Below, in pieces: positions 1-10,578 of a stretch of DNA of 50,053 bases. Origin of the DNA: Candidatus Tharpella sp. (lineage in GTDB: Bacteria > Desulfobacterota > Anaeroferrophillalia > Anaeroferrophillales > Tharpellaceae); the NCBI GenBank assembly GCA_021161425.1, contig JAGHAQ010000041.1, positions 1 to 50,053 of the forward strand, in the 5' to 3' direction. The notes beneath the pieces were generated by a model. It saw only the letters and a program-made list of their open reading frames with translations. It was not told the DNA's origin and searched no databases. How positions within the stretch are numbered: the first letter of the stretch is position 1; every line of letters begins with the position of its first letter. A program made the translations under genes and the position numbers.

Positions 1-108
1 GGTAAGGTCAAACTTTTTAGTTTCTTTGTCGGACAGGTGATGAAAAAGACCAAGGGTCAGGCCAATCCCCAGGTGGTCAACCGCCTGCTCAAAGAGAAGA
101 TAGGCTGA
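1..108 (+). CDS. gatB: Asp/Glu-tRNA(Asn/Gln) amidotransferase subunit B, C-terminal fragment (5' truncated by window)
   Basis: Frame 1 reads [35 protein letters not shown], the typical GatB C-terminus (FxVGQVMKxTKGxANPxxVNxLLxxK). Confidence 0.85.
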   Translation, partial: GKVKLFSFFVGQVMKKTKGQANPQVVNRLLKEKIG

Positions 109-331
109 AACGATAACTTTAAGTTATTGAGATGAGGTGTGACCAGTCCGTCCCACCTTTTGAGACGGTTTTGTCTCGGTTACTGCTGTTTTTTTCTCTT
201 GAGTACGTTTTAGATTGCGTAACTGTATGTTTTTATTTGCAGATTGTTGATATTGTATAAGTTTTAGTGTTGGCCCGAATAATGCAGTAATATATCGTCG
301 AATTAAGCATTATGAAAATTAAAGCAAAAGC

Positions 332-358
332 TTAACGGTACCAGTAGTAAGCCGTTAA
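332..358. promoter_or_regulatory. Inverted repeat TTAACGG-N13-CCGTTAA upstream of lpxC
   Basis: Perfect 7-bp arms read directly, 29 nt before the lpxC ATG. Confidence 0.4.
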
Positions 359-386
359 TTATAGTCAGAGGTGTTTTCCGCAAACT

Positions 387-1328
387 ATGTTTTTTCAAAG
401 AACATTAAAAAAAGAGATTTCATGTGTTGGCATAGGCCTGCATTCGGGAATCAAGGTAAAGCTTGTTTTGAAACCGGCCCCAGCCGGCCACGGTATCAAG
501 CTACAGCGTATCGACGAGGGCCGGGTTATGACAACAATCCCGGCCTCCTCCGATTTTGTTGTTGATACCTCACTGGCTACGACCCTGGGGTGTGACGGTT
601 TTGTCATCGGAACTGTGGAGCATCTGCTCTCTGCTTTTTCCGGTCTCGGGGTCGATAATGCTCTGATTGAAGTTCACGGGCCTGAAGTTCCGATTATGGA
701 TGGCAGTGCCAACCCTTTTGTCTACCTTATAAAGACGGCAGGTATTAAACGACAGGTCGAAGCCAAATGCTATATGCGTATGACCGGCACTGTGACCGTT
801 AATGATGGTGACAAATGGGCTCGCCTGGGGCCACAACCTCCCTCTTCAAACGCTTCCCTCTCAATTATCAGTCATATCGATTTTGATCATCCCATGATCG
901 GTTCCCAGAGTTTTAACTTCTCTTTTGCCGATATCTCCTACGACCGTCAGATCAGCCGGGCCCGTACCTTTGGTTTTCTCCATGAAGTTGAATGGATGAA
1001 AGCCAACAACCTGGCTTTGGGTGGATCCTTGGATAATGCTATTGTCCTTGATGAATTTTCTGTTCTCAACGATGATGGACTGCGTTTTGCCGATGAGTTT
1101 GCCCGCCATAAGATTCTGGATTGTTTTGGTGATATCAGTCTCTTGGGTATGCCGCTGATCGGGGTGCTGGAAGCCAATAAGACCGGCCATGCTTTGAACC
1201 ATAAGCTGGTTCAAGCCGTACTTACTAAAACTGAGGCTTGGGAAAAGGTTACAACCGGCGAGTGGATTGATAGCTCATTGCCGACCTTTGCGGTTCCGCG
1301 CCTGGTCATGGGTGAGGCTTTGTTTTAG
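387..1328 (+). CDS. lpxC: UDP-3-O-acyl-N-acetylglucosamine deacetylase
   Basis: CVGIGLHSG, TVEHLLSAFSGLGVDNALIEVHGPEVPIMDGSA and HKILDCFGDISLLG are LpxC motifs. Confidence 0.95.
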   Translation: MFFQRTLKKEISCVGIGLHSGIKVKLVLKPAPAGHGIKLQRIDEGRVMTTIPASSDFVVDTSLATTLGCDGFVIGTVEHLLSAFSGLGVDNALIEVHGPEVPIMDGSANPFVYLIKTAGIKRQVEAKCYMRMTGTVTVNDGDKWARLGPQPPSSNASLSIISHIDFDHPMIGSQSFNFSFADISYDRQISRARTFGFLHEVEWMKANNLALGGSLDNAIVLDEFSVLNDDGLRFADEFARHKILDCFGDISLLGMPLIGVLEANKTGHALNHKLVQAVLTKTEAWEKVTTGEWIDSSLPTFAVPRLVMGEALF

Positions 1329-1356
1329 TGGTTTTCCCAGGCAAATAATACTTTAA

Positions 1357-1409
1357 CAGTAAACAAAAAAAGCCCCGCTTACAAAAGCGGGGCTTTTTTT
1401 TGTTTACTG
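1357..1409. terminator. Bidirectional rho-independent terminator between convergent lpxC and acetoacetyl-CoA synthetase
   Basis: CAGTAAACAAAAAAAGCCCCGCTT-ACAA-AAGCGGGGCTTTTTTTTGTTTACTG: GC stem flanked by A and T tracts. Confidence 0.9.
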
Positions 1410-1440
1410 AAGTCGACAGTATTTTTTTGATGATATTTTA

Positions 1441-3396
1441 TTAACTTTTCAGGGCTTCAAGATCCTTAAAGTTTTCCAGGGCTTCAGGGTTGGCCAGGGC
1501 ATCGCGGTTGGTGATCGGTAGGTTGTGAACCATGCGTTTGACTGCGAGTTCAACCTTTTTGCCGCTGATTGTATAAGGAATATCGTTAACCGCAATGATT
1601 TTGGCCGGGACGTGACGCGGGGTTGTGTTTTTACGAATAGTAGTTTTTATCTGTTTTTCGAATTCCGGGGTTAGCTCGACTCCATCATCGAGAACCACGA
1701 AAAGGACAACGCGAACGTCGCTATCTTCCCAATCCTGGCCGATGACGACACTGTCTTTGATGCCCGAGATGGTTTCAACCTGGCGGTAGATTTCGGCGGT
1801 ACCGATACGGACGCCACCGGGGTTCAAGGTAGCATCAGACCGGCCATAAATAATGACGCCACCGGTTTCGGTGATCATGATATAGTCACCGTGGCACCAG
1901 ATATTGTTGTAACGATCGAAATAGGCATCATGGTATTTCTGGTTATCAGGATCATTCCAGAAATAGATCGGCATTGAGGGGAAAGCGGTTGTGCAGACGA
2001 GTTCACCCTTCTCACCGTAAACCGGCTGACCAAAATCATCAAAGGCTTCAACACTCATTCCTAAGCCCCGGCACTGCAGTTCTTCAATATAGACTGGCAG
2101 AATTGGGTTGCCGAGAGCGAAACAAGAGACAATGTCGGTGCCTCCAGAGATCGAAGCGAGATCGACATCTTTTTTGATGTCGCGGTAGACATACTCAAAG
2201 CTTTCGGCTGACAGGGGAGAACCGGTCGAACAGATCGCTTTAATCGCACTTAAATCAAAAGCGGTGCCCGGTTTAAGGCCTGACTGCTGAACTGCAGCAA
2301 TAAATTTGGCGCTGGTACCGTAGACTGAGATTTTCTCATCCTGAGCCAGTTTAAAAGTAGCGCCGCCGTCGGGGTAGAAGGGGGAGCCGTCAAAAAGGAT
2401 GGTGGTTGCGCCAACCGCCAGAGCACTGACGAGCCAGTTCCACATCATCCAGCCGCAGGTTGTAAAGTAGTAGATGCGGTCTTCGCGTTTCAAATCAACA
2501 TGGAAGAGATGTTCTTTTAAATGCTGAATCAGGGTGCCGCCGGTGCCGTGGACAATGCACTTCGGAGTGCCGGTGGTGCCTGATGAGTACATGATGTAGA
2601 GCGGATGATCAAAGGGAAGCTGTTCAAATTCAATCTCGAGATTATCATCTTTTTTGAGAAAATCCTGGTAATGAACAGCGTTGCCGATGGCGCTGATATC
2701 AGCTTTTTCTTCGGTGTAGGGAATCACCACGACTTTCTCGATAGAAGGCAGCGAGCCTAAAATTTCACCGATTTTTTCAAGGGAGCTGAATTTTTTGCCG
2801 TTGTAGGAGTAGCCATTGGCGGTAAAGAGAATTTTGGGTTCGATCTGGCCAAAACGATCAAGAACGCCCTTGATGCCGAAATCAGGCGAACAGGATGACC
2901 AGATAGCGCCGATACTGGTTGCCGCCAGCATGGCGACCACGGTTTCAATCATATTGGGAACAAAACCGGCAACCCGGTCGCCGCATTGAACTCCGGTCTC
3001 GCGTAAAGCCGCCGCCAGACGGGCAACCTGATCATATAATTCAGCGTAACTGATACGGGTTGCGTCCTGATCTTCGCCCTTGAAGACCAGGGCTTCGCGA
3101 TCGTCGCGAAAACGTAAAAGATTTTCGGCGAAATTGAGGCGGGCCCCAGTGAACCATTTGGCTCCCGGCATCTTGTCGCCATCAACCATTATTTCATCGT
3201 AACCCTTGCTGGCGATGATTCCGCCGTATTCCCAGACACTCTCCCAGAAAGCCGCCCGATCATCAACCGACCATTTGTAGAGTTCGTCATAAGAGGCAAA
3301 TTCAAGGCCTTTTTTCTCTTTCAATTGAGCCATTAGACAACTTAAGTTGGAGTTTTTGATACGCTCGGCGGAGGGTTGCCAGAGTGGTGTCTTCAT
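1441..3396 (-). CDS. aacS: Acetoacetyl-CoA synthetase (ANL superfamily)
   Basis: 651 aa; N-terminus LWQPSAERIKNSNLSCLM; AMP-binding YIMYSSGTTGTPKCIVHG; HGDYIMITETGGVIIYGRSDATLNPGGVRIGTAEIYRQVE. Confidence 0.9.
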   Translation of the reverse strand: MKTPLWQPSAERIKNSNLSCLMAQLKEKKGLEFASYDELYKWSVDDRAAFWESVWEYGGIIASKGYDEIMVDGDKMPGAKWFTGARLNFAENLLRFRDDREALVFKGEDQDATRISYAELYDQVARLAAALRETGVQCGDRVAGFVPNMIETVVAMLAATSIGAIWSSCSPDFGIKGVLDRFGQIEPKILFTANGYSYNGKKFSSLEKIGEILGSLPSIEKVVVIPYTEEKADISAIGNAVHYQDFLKKDDNLEIEFEQLPFDHPLYIMYSSGTTGTPKCIVHGTGGTLIQHLKEHLFHVDLKREDRIYYFTTCGWMMWNWLVSALAVGATTILFDGSPFYPDGGATFKLAQDEKISVYGTSAKFIAAVQQSGLKPGTAFDLSAIKAICSTGSPLSAESFEYVYRDIKKDVDLASISGGTDIVSCFALGNPILPVYIEELQCRGLGMSVEAFDDFGQPVYGEKGELVCTTAFPSMPIYFWNDPDNQKYHDAYFDRYNNIWCHGDYIMITETGGVIIYGRSDATLNPGGVRIGTAEIYRQVETISGIKDSVVIGQDWEDSDVRVVLFVVLDDGVELTPEFEKQIKTTIRKNTTPRHVPAKIIAVNDIPYTISGKKVELAVKRMVHNLPITNRDALANPEALENFKDLEALKS

Positions 3397-3757
3397 GGTT
3401 GTCTCTCCCTAGATCTTGTAGATGGTTGAAAATATTTTGTGGCAGTCTATGTTTTTACCTGAATACTTCATTTTTTACCACTTAACGTTAACTGTCGGAT
3501 GTGGGGCAAAAAATGAAATTTCATCGGCCCCTTTAACCGATTCAGAGGCGCTTGTCAACTTGAAATCAGATCGCTTACGATGACCCCTCCAAAATAAGGT
3601 TGTGTTTTTTTGAACTTTAAAAACTGGAAATCAGTTGATCGGTATGTTATGTTAACGAAAAACAGAGCTATCGGTAGGCTGGGGAATTTTTTTCAGCTGA
3701 GTCGGGGTCGGTTGTAACTGAATTTACTGTACCCGAAATTTTTGAGGAGGATGTAAA

Positions 3758-5431
3758 ATGCGTTTGAAACTCAGTCGGCAGATTTTTTTAGGGTTTACTG
3801 TGATTGGATCCCTGCTCGTGGTTTTAGGTCTGGTTTCGCACTTCGGCATTGATACTATGAATAAAAAGATCGAAGAGGCTGTGTCTGCGAAAAATCTGGT
3901 CGTCGAATTGCAGAAGATGGAGATCGATTATCATGAATGGGCCGAGAAGGTGGAGCAGACACTTTTACGAGACTATACCCCGGGATTGTTGGTTGAGGTT
4001 GAAACGGATGATCGTAAGAGTGGTTTTGGTAAGTGGTTTTATAGCCCATCGCGTAAAGCTCTGGAAATCCGTTATCCCCAACTGGTGCCGATCCTGAAAA
4101 AATTCGAGGTTCCGCATCATGCGTTGCATGAGTCGATTAAGGATGTCAATCTTAATTTGAGTGAGGCCGAAGATCTAGAAGGGGCCAAGGGTGATTACAA
4201 TGCGGTCACGCGACTGGCTTTGGTCGAGGTGCTAAAGGTTTTTCATGAACTCGAAGGGGCTTTGTCCGAGATTGAGATGGTGGCAGAACAAGTGGCAGAG
4301 GCCAAGGTTTCGCAAACTGAAACCTTAGTTATGGTGGTGGCTCTATTGGGTGTTCTGGTTGGTCTAGTGGTTATCTTCTGGGTGCGGGCCAGTTTCTCTC
4401 GGATAATGGGTGGCGAACCCGAAGATATGAACGATATCCTTAAAAAAATCGCCGATGGCGATTTGACGGTCGCTATTGATGCCGGGGCTCGGCCGGGCAG
4501 TATGTTGGCAGCGCTGGGTGAGACCAAGCAGGGGTTGGTCTCAATTGCCGGAGATATTTTCAGCGGGGTTGAATCTTTGACCCTTGCATCGGCTGAGCTT
4601 GCCGCAGTTTCCGAACGACTAGGTGATGCTGCCGGTAATGCCTCGGGTAAAAGTAATACTGTGGCTGCAGCGGCTGAGGAGATGAGTGTCAATATGAACT
4701 CGGTTTCAACGGCTTCCGAGGGTACCGCCGAGAATGTCAATATGGTGGCAGCCGCAGCCGAAGAGATGACCTCGACGGTAGGCGAGATTGCACAAAATAC
4801 GGAAAAAACCCGCGCCATCAGCTTAGCTGCGGTGGAACGGACGCGCCAGGCGTCGGAAAAAATCGATGAACTCGGTCGGGCCGCGCAAGAGGTTGGGAAA
4901 GTGACGGCAGTTATCAACGAGATCTCTGAGCAGACCAATCTTTTGGCTTTGAATGCCACTATCGAGGCGGCCCGAGCTGGTGAAGCCGGTAAAGGTTTTG
5001 CCGTGGTTGCCAATGAGATTAAGGAACTGGCCCGCCAGACGGCTGAAGCGACTCAGGATATTCGCCAGATTATTGAGGAGATTCAGGCATCGACCGGGGC
5101 GACGGTTGAGGAGGTCCGCGAAGTTACCTCGGTTATTGAAGAGGTTAGTGAGTTGATTACGACGGTGGCCGCCGCCATTGAAGAGCAGTCGGCGACTACC
5201 AGAGAAATTGCCGGCAGTGTTGCTCAAGCTTCTCAGGGGATTTCTGAGATCAATGAAAATATTTCCCAGAGTTCGGCTGTGGCAGGTGAGATTTCAGCTG
5301 ATATCTCCGAGGTCAGTGCTATCGCCGGTGAACTTAGTGACAGTAGTTCGCAGGTCAATAATAATGCCGGTGATCTTGGTGGGCTTAGTGAGCGCTTAAA
5401 GAGTATTGTTTTGCGTTTTAAACTAGAGTAA
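3758..5431 (+). CDS. Methyl-accepting chemotaxis protein with N-terminal TM and periplasmic CZB-like region
   Basis: N-terminal TM, second [25 protein letters not shown]-like segment, signalling hairpin [43 protein letters not shown]. Confidence 0.93.
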   Translation: MRLKLSRQIFLGFTVIGSLLVVLGLVSHFGIDTMNKKIEEAVSAKNLVVELQKMEIDYHEWAEKVEQTLLRDYTPGLLVEVETDDRKSGFGKWFYSPSRKALEIRYPQLVPILKKFEVPHHALHESIKDVNLNLSEAEDLEGAKGDYNAVTRLALVEVLKVFHELEGALSEIEMVAEQVAEAKVSQTETLVMVVALLGVLVGLVVIFWVRASFSRIMGGEPEDMNDILKKIADGDLTVAIDAGARPGSMLAALGETKQGLVSIAGDIFSGVESLTLASAELAAVSERLGDAAGNASGKSNTVAAAAEEMSVNMNSVSTASEGTAENVNMVAAAAEEMTSTVGEIAQNTEKTRAISLAAVERTRQASEKIDELGRAAQEVGKVTAVINEISEQTNLLALNATIEAARAGEAGKGFAVVANEIKELARQTAEATQDIRQIIEEIQASTGATVEEVREVTSVIEEVSELITTVAAAIEEQSATTREIAGSVAQASQGISEINENISQSSAVAGEISADISEVSAIAGELSDSSSQVNNNAGDLGGLSERLKSIVLRFKLE

Positions 5432-5489
5432 GAAGGCGGACTCGTCCCCTTCGACCTTGGTTTATTCGGGTCCTGAGGTTGGCGACTTG

Positions 5490-5630
5490 ATGCTCTGGAC
5501 ATCCAGTTTTGAGAACGGTGTCAGTGAATTTGACAACCAACATCACCGGCTCGTCGATTTTGTCAACGAGCTTTATAAAGGCGTCGACCGCAAATGCGGT
5601 TCGTTTTTTAATGGTAAGGGAGTTTATTAG
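5490..5630 (+). pseudogene. Truncated bacteriohemerythrin domain remnant
   Basis: MLWTSSFENGVSEFDNQHHRLVDFVNELYKGVDRKCGSFFNGKGVY*: hemerythrin N-terminal signature (GVxExDxQHxxLVxxVNxLY), stop before the later metal-ligand helices. Confidence 0.75.
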
Positions 5631-5642
5631 AGAATGAAATAT

Positions 5643-5676
5643 AAAAAAAGGCAGGCCTGAGGCCTGCCTTTTTTTT
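5643..5676 (+). terminator. Rho-independent terminator
   Basis: AAAAAAAGGCAGGCCTGAGGCCTGCCTTTTTTTT. Confidence 0.85.
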
Positions 5677-5981
5677 GTGATCTTTGGGCCGTTGTCAAAG
5701 TTTAATGTTTCTTCGTATGAAGTATACAGTTTGTCGCTTGACAAAGGTCTCGTGCTTATGTTAACAAGCTCAGCGAGTTCACTTAATGTGAGCGGTTATT
5801 CACTTTTGTCGGACCTTTAAGGGTATCCCGGCCGAGAGTTTTTAGTTAGTTGTAAGTTGTTGTTTTTATAGTTTATTGTTGAATTGTGTAGGGGTGGTCT
5901 TTTGCCGTTGATGGTTACCGTCCCAACACTTCTGTACTTGTCAGGTTCCCGGTTCTTGCCGGGGTAGGGGAATGAAAGGCT

Positions 5982-7961
5982 ATGCTGAATTCACTTGATG
6001 TACTGATCATAGGCTTAAGTTTGGCACTTCTGCTCTATGGGAGTTTCAGAAAAATTGCGCGTTGGCGGGTCGGTGAACCCGAAGTTAGGAGTGGCGATGC
6101 CGGCAAACGCTTTGCCTCAATGTTTGCGTCGGTTGTCGGGCACGATCGGATTCTTGAAGAGGCTTGGCCTGGTTATATGCACATCTTCCTCTTCTTTGGT
6201 TTTCTTACCCCCTTTGTCTTTGTCGTTTTTGCCCAACTTCATATCGTGACTTTGACTCCGGCCGCCGCCGGTGGTATTTCTTTGGTTCTCGATCTGATCG
6301 GTGGTTTTGCTCTGGTCGGGCTTATGATAGCTATCTGCCGTCGTTATGTGGTTGAGCCTGAACGTCTTGATGAGCGTGGTAGAGAGGATGGTTTGCTTTT
6401 GGTCTGGCTGCTCTTTATCTTCTTAAGCGGTTTTGTCGTTGAAGGATTGCGTTTGGCGGTAACGACTCCCGAAGGCACTTGGTTTGCCCCCTTGGGTTCA
6501 CTGGTTGCTTTTGCTCTGGCTCCATTAAGTCCCGAAATTGATGCTCAAGTTATTCGTTGGGTCTGGCGCCTGCACTTTTACGCCATCCTGTTGTTGGTCG
6601 GGACCATGCCTTATAACAAACTCTTTCATGTTATTTCCGGCACTCTTAATAACTATTATCGTTCGACCAACCCCAAAGGGGTGGTCAACCTGCTCGATAT
6701 CGAAAACTCCGAGACCTTCGGGGTTGCTCATGTTCATCAATTTACCTGGAAACAGCTGATGGACAGCGATGCTTGTATTCGTTGTGGTCGCTGTCAGGAT
6801 AATTGTCCAGCCTATCTTACAGGTAAACCTTTGACCCCTAAAAAGATGGTTCAGGATATCCGCGAGTGTCTTTATGACAAGAGTGCGATCATCGCCAAAT
6901 GCAAGGCCGAGGGTGAAGATATTACTTGGGGTCTTCCTGATGAGGAGAAACCTTTGTTCGGCGGCTACTTGGCTGAGGATGAGATTTGGGCTTGTACTAC
7001 CTGTCGTGCATGCATGGAGGTTTGCCCAATGTACGTCGAGCATGTTGACAAGATCGTTGATTTGCGGCGTAATCTGGTTCTCATGGAGAGTAGCTTTCCG
7101 TCTGAAGTCCAGCTTGTCTTTAAAAATTTTGAAAATAACAGTAATCCCTGGGGGCTGGGTTGGGCTGATCGTGGTAACTGGGCCAATGATTTAGGGGTTA
7201 CAACCATGGCTGAAAATAGCGATGTCGAACTCCTGCTCTGGATCGGTTGTTCAGGTTCCTTTGATGATCGTTACAAGAAGGTTTCAACCTCTTTTGTCAA
7301 GGTTCTTAAAGCAGCTGGGGTCTCTTTCTCAATTTTGGGTAAGGAGGAAAAGTGTTGCGGCGATTCGGCGCGCAAGCTGGGTAACGAGTATCTCTATCAG
7401 ACGTTGGCCATGGAGAACATTGAGACCCTGAATGGCTACGGCGTCAAAAATATTGTCGTCATGTGTCCGCATGGTTACAATACTTTAAAAAAAGACTATC
7501 AGCAGTTGGGTGGTAACTACAATGTCATGCACCATACCGAGTATCTGGCCCAGCTCATAGCCGATGGCCGGATTAACTTAAAGCGTCCTCTGGTCGCTAA
7601 AGCCGTCTATCATGATTCCTGTTATCTCGGTCGTTACAATGAAATTTACGACCAGCCTCGGGCGATCTTAAATGAAATACCGGGGCTTGAGCTGGTCGAG
7701 ATGGAGCGTCATCATAAACGTGGTTTCTGCTGCGGAGCCGGTGGCGGCCGGATGTGGATGGAGGAGGACATAGGTACTAAGATTAATGACAATCGGGTCG
7801 CACAGGCGCTTGAGAAAGAGCCCGAAATTGCGGTTACGGCTTGTCCTTTCTGTATGGTTATGTTTGAGGATGGTCTTAAATTTCATAATCGGGAAAGTGA
7901 TGTTAAAGTCAAGGATGTGGTTGAACTGGTTGCTGAAGCCCTGGAGGTTGGGGATGTCTAG
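5982..7961 (+). CDS. Membrane-bound Fe-S oxidoreductase, NarI-like TM domain plus 2x[4Fe-4S] plus two CCG domains (EMO/DUF224-type ETF:menaquinone oxidoreductase candidate)
   Basis: N-terminal multi-TM segment; CIRCGRCQDNCPAY and CTTCRACMEVCPMY; CCG motifs EEKCCGDSARKLGN and GFCCGAGGGRMWMEE; adjacent to acyl-CoA dehydrogenase/Etf genes. Confidence 0.85.
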   Translation: MLNSLDVLIIGLSLALLLYGSFRKIARWRVGEPEVRSGDAGKRFASMFASVVGHDRILEEAWPGYMHIFLFFGFLTPFVFVVFAQLHIVTLTPAAAGGISLVLDLIGGFALVGLMIAICRRYVVEPERLDERGREDGLLLVWLLFIFLSGFVVEGLRLAVTTPEGTWFAPLGSLVAFALAPLSPEIDAQVIRWVWRLHFYAILLLVGTMPYNKLFHVISGTLNNYYRSTNPKGVVNLLDIENSETFGVAHVHQFTWKQLMDSDACIRCGRCQDNCPAYLTGKPLTPKKMVQDIRECLYDKSAIIAKCKAEGEDITWGLPDEEKPLFGGYLAEDEIWACTTCRACMEVCPMYVEHVDKIVDLRRNLVLMESSFPSEVQLVFKNFENNSNPWGLGWADRGNWANDLGVTTMAENSDVELLLWIGCSGSFDDRYKKVSTSFVKVLKAAGVSFSILGKEEKCCGDSARKLGNEYLYQTLAMENIETLNGYGVKNIVVMCPHGYNTLKKDYQQLGGNYNVMHHTEYLAQLIADGRINLKRPLVAKAVYHDSCYLGRYNEIYDQPRAILNEIPGLELVEMERHHKRGFCCGAGGGRMWMEEDIGTKINDNRVAQALEKEPEIAVTACPFCMVMFEDGLKFHNRESDVKVKDVVELVAEALEVGDV

Positions 7962-9030
7962 GATGTCTGAAAAACAAGTTTTTTCCGCGTTGGTTCGGCG
8001 TTTCTGCGGGAGATGGATGTTCTGCCTGTTGTTGGGGGTCGGGTTTCTGATTTTCGTTGGTGACGTTCAGGCGACTATTCCTGAAAATGTAACCCCTGGT
8101 GCCGTAACCACGACGGTGGTTCCGGTGATTCCGGCTGTTACCACCACCGACGGTTTGCTACCGATTCCGGTCGAAGTGCCGAAACCGCGAACCAATGAAG
8201 AGTGTATGAAGTGTCATAAAGAGCCGCACTTGACTTCCGGGCGTCTCGATGGCTCTCTGGCGGTACTGCAGGTTGAGCTTGAACCCTATAAAAAGACTTT
8301 GCACGGTATGAAACTGGAGTGTATCGACTGTCATGAAGATGCCGCCTCAGCCCGCCATTGTCGTAGTGGTTTTCAGAAAGTCAATTGCCTCGCCTGTCAC
8401 TCGAAAATTGAAAATCTTTTTCCTTTCGGTGCCCACGAGCGATTGAAAAAAAAGAATATCAGGATTCCAAAAAGAAAGATGGTTGGTGACAGCTATTATA
8501 AGAGTAAACATGGTAAAGCTTTGCTTGAGGGTAAGGATAACGCCCCCAATTGCTACCATTGCCATACCCGACACTATGTGTTCGGGGCCAAATATAAGCA
8601 GGCAACGGTCAATCGTGCCAATTTGACCGAGACCTGTGGTAGTTGTCATAAGGAACGTCAGATTTCGACCCTGCTTGAGCATGTGACGACTTTTCGTCTT
8701 GAAGCTCACCGTAAGGGTGACATGAGTTTCGATTATGACCGTGGTAATTGTATCGACTGTCATCAGGGTGAAGCTGTGCATGGTCTTAAAGTCAACGAGG
8801 CTCCTTGCGCCCGTTGTCATGATACGAAAATTAAAGTTAAAGGTGTTGCCTTGGTTGGTTTAGGGCCGTTTCACCTCTATCCGAATTATGAAAATCAGTA
8901 TTCGGTTTGGTGTCTGCGCAATTTTTACGGGGTATTAGTGTTACTCCTATTGGTCGGAGCGGGATGTGTTCTCTTTCTCTATATTATGAGACGCTCCGCT
9001 GATCATTATCGTAAAGAAGGGGGCGAGTGA
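7954..9030 (+). CDS. Membrane-anchored heptaheme c-type cytochrome
   Basis: Seven CXXCH motifs (CMKCH, CIDCH, CLACH, CYHCH, CGSCH, CIDCH, CARCH), N-terminal signal-like segment, C-terminal TM; start trimmed from the 7786 ORF to the ATG overlapping the upstream stop. Confidence 0.85.
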   Translation: MSRMSEKQVFSALVRRFCGRWMFCLLLGVGFLIFVGDVQATIPENVTPGAVTTTVVPVIPAVTTTDGLLPIPVEVPKPRTNEECMKCHKEPHLTSGRLDGSLAVLQVELEPYKKTLHGMKLECIDCHEDAASARHCRSGFQKVNCLACHSKIENLFPFGAHERLKKKNIRIPKRKMVGDSYYKSKHGKALLEGKDNAPNCYHCHTRHYVFGAKYKQATVNRANLTETCGSCHKERQISTLLEHVTTFRLEAHRKGDMSFDYDRGNCIDCHQGEAVHGLKVNEAPCARCHDTKIKVKGVALVGLGPFHLYPNYENQYSVWCLRNFYGVLVLLLLVGAGCVLFLYIMRRSADHYRKEGGE

Positions 9031-9665
9031 GTAGGGCTATGTCCAATCCGCATAAAACTAAAAATAAAGATCTGCCTCGTTGGGGGATGGTCATCGATCT
9101 CAATCGCTGTGTTGGTTGTCACACCTGTGAGATTGCCTGCAAGAATGAGAATGATGTTCCTTTAGGGATCTGGCGTAGTTGGGTCAAAGAGATTGAAAAG
9201 GGTAAATACCCCAATGTTGTGCGGGCCTTCAGGCCGACCCTTTGTAATCATTGTGAAAATCCTATTTGTGTCAAGGTGTGTCCGGTCAGTGCCGCTTGGC
9301 AGCGTGAGGATGGAATAGTTATGGTTAATCCACACCTTTGTGTTGGTTGCCGTTACTGTATGTCGGCCTGTCCTTACGAGGTCAGATATATTCACCCCCA
9401 AAAAGGGATGATTGATAAATGTGATTTTTGTAGTGCTCGGGTAGATGCCGGTCTTCAACCGAGTTGTGTTGAGGCCTGTCCAACTAGTGCCCGAATCTTT
9501 GGTGATCTTAACGATTCAAAAAGTGAAGTGGCCAGACTTGTGGCGACCAAGCCGGTTTCAACATTGAAGCCTGAGATGGGTACGGAGCCGAGAGTCTATT
9601 ATATCGGTCTCGATGTTGCGACTTTGGAGATTAGGCGGGAGGCTAAACTGGTATGGGAAAAGTAG
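9027..9665 (+). CDS. 4x[4Fe-4S] ferredoxin subunit (PsrB/DmsB/QrcC-like)
   Basis: CVGCHTCEIACKNEN, CNHCENPICVKVCP, CVGCRYCMSACPYEVR, CDFCSARVDAGLQPSCVEACP. Confidence 0.9.
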   Translation: MSRAMSNPHKTKNKDLPRWGMVIDLNRCVGCHTCEIACKNENDVPLGIWRSWVKEIEKGKYPNVVRAFRPTLCNHCENPICVKVCPVSAAWQREDGIVMVNPHLCVGCRYCMSACPYEVRYIHPQKGMIDKCDFCSARVDAGLQPSCVEACPTSARIFGDLNDSKSEVARLVATKPVSTLKPEMGTEPRVYYIGLDVATLEIRREAKLVWEK

Positions 9666-10552
9666 TTTTTGATGTTCATTATCAGACGACGCTGGCCTTT
9701 CTGATTTCGTACTATTTCTATTTTACGGGGTTAAGTGCCGGATCTTTTATGATCTCCACTCTCTCATATGGTTTTGGCTTGGAAAAATTTAAGCCAGCCA
9801 GTAAAATGGGAGTTGTTGCTGCGGTTTTGTTGCTTCTTATAGCACCACAGTGTCTCTTGATGCAGGTAGCTTGGCCGGTGAAATCTCTCTGGCACAATTT
9901 TCTCTTTCTTAATCCGATCTCAGCCATCTCCTACGGTTCTTTTCTTTTGATTCTCTACCCATTAAACTCCATTATCTATGGTGTGTTTATGTTTAAGGAG
10001 AATAAAAAGTGGACCAAGCTTTTTGGACTTATTGGTATCCCCTTGGCTTTAGCTGTACATGGATATACCGGTTGGATACTTGCTTTAGGCGTGGCTCGGG
10101 ATTATTGGAATACCGGTTTGATGCCGATCGTGTTCCTCTTTTCGGCCATGGTCTCCGGGATCTCAATGATGATCCTTTTTATTATGATCCGTGACCGTTT
10201 CTTTACAAAAGAAAAAGTTATTAATGATGATCTCATTCGCAGTCTTGCCAAGATATTAGGTTGGTTGTTGGTGGTTGACCTCTTCCTGGTTTTTTGTGAT
10301 TACTCAATTTTGCTTTACTCCAAACTTGAAGGTCAGGAAGTTGCGCATTTTATGCTTTTTGGCAAAATGTCGTTCTGGTTTGTGATAGTCGAAAATCTGG
10401 TTGGTAAAGTGATCCCGATGATTATCGTTTTTATTCCGGGGTTGCGTCGTAGTTATTTCTGGCTGATAGTGGCGTCACTGATGAATATGGTTGGTATCCT
10501 GGCGATGCGAATAGTTACAGTTTACGGTGGTCAGGCCTTACCCTTGATGTAG
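9653..10552 (+). CDS. NrfD/PsrC/QrcD-like polytopic quinone-interacting subunit
   Basis: Multi-TM protein following a PsrB-like subunit with a 13-nt overlap; FYFTGLSAGSFMIS N-terminal region typical of NrfD family. Confidence 0.85.
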   Translation: MGKVVFDVHYQTTLAFLISYYFYFTGLSAGSFMISTLSYGFGLEKFKPASKMGVVAAVLLLLIAPQCLLMQVAWPVKSLWHNFLFLNPISAISYGSFLLILYPLNSIIYGVFMFKENKKWTKLFGLIGIPLALAVHGYTGWILALGVARDYWNTGLMPIVFLFSAMVSGISMMILFIMIRDRFFTKEKVINDDLIRSLAKILGWLLVVDLFLVFCDYSILLYSKLEGQEVAHFMLFGKMSFWFVIVENLVGKVIPMIIVFIPGLRRSYFWLIVASLMNMVGILAMRIVTVYGGQALPLM

Positions 10553-10578
10553 ATCGGCTTTGCAAAAGGACTATAAAG

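Noticed and set aside
4243-5013. 256-aa minus-strand ORF opposite the chemoreceptor
   Set aside because: Low-complexity Ala/Ser-rich shadow of the conserved MCP signalling frame; no RBS or domain
5740-5770. TTGACA-N17-TTAACA as promoter of the redox operon
   Set aside because: -10 match is weak and it lies more than 200 nt from the start; not supportable without TSS data
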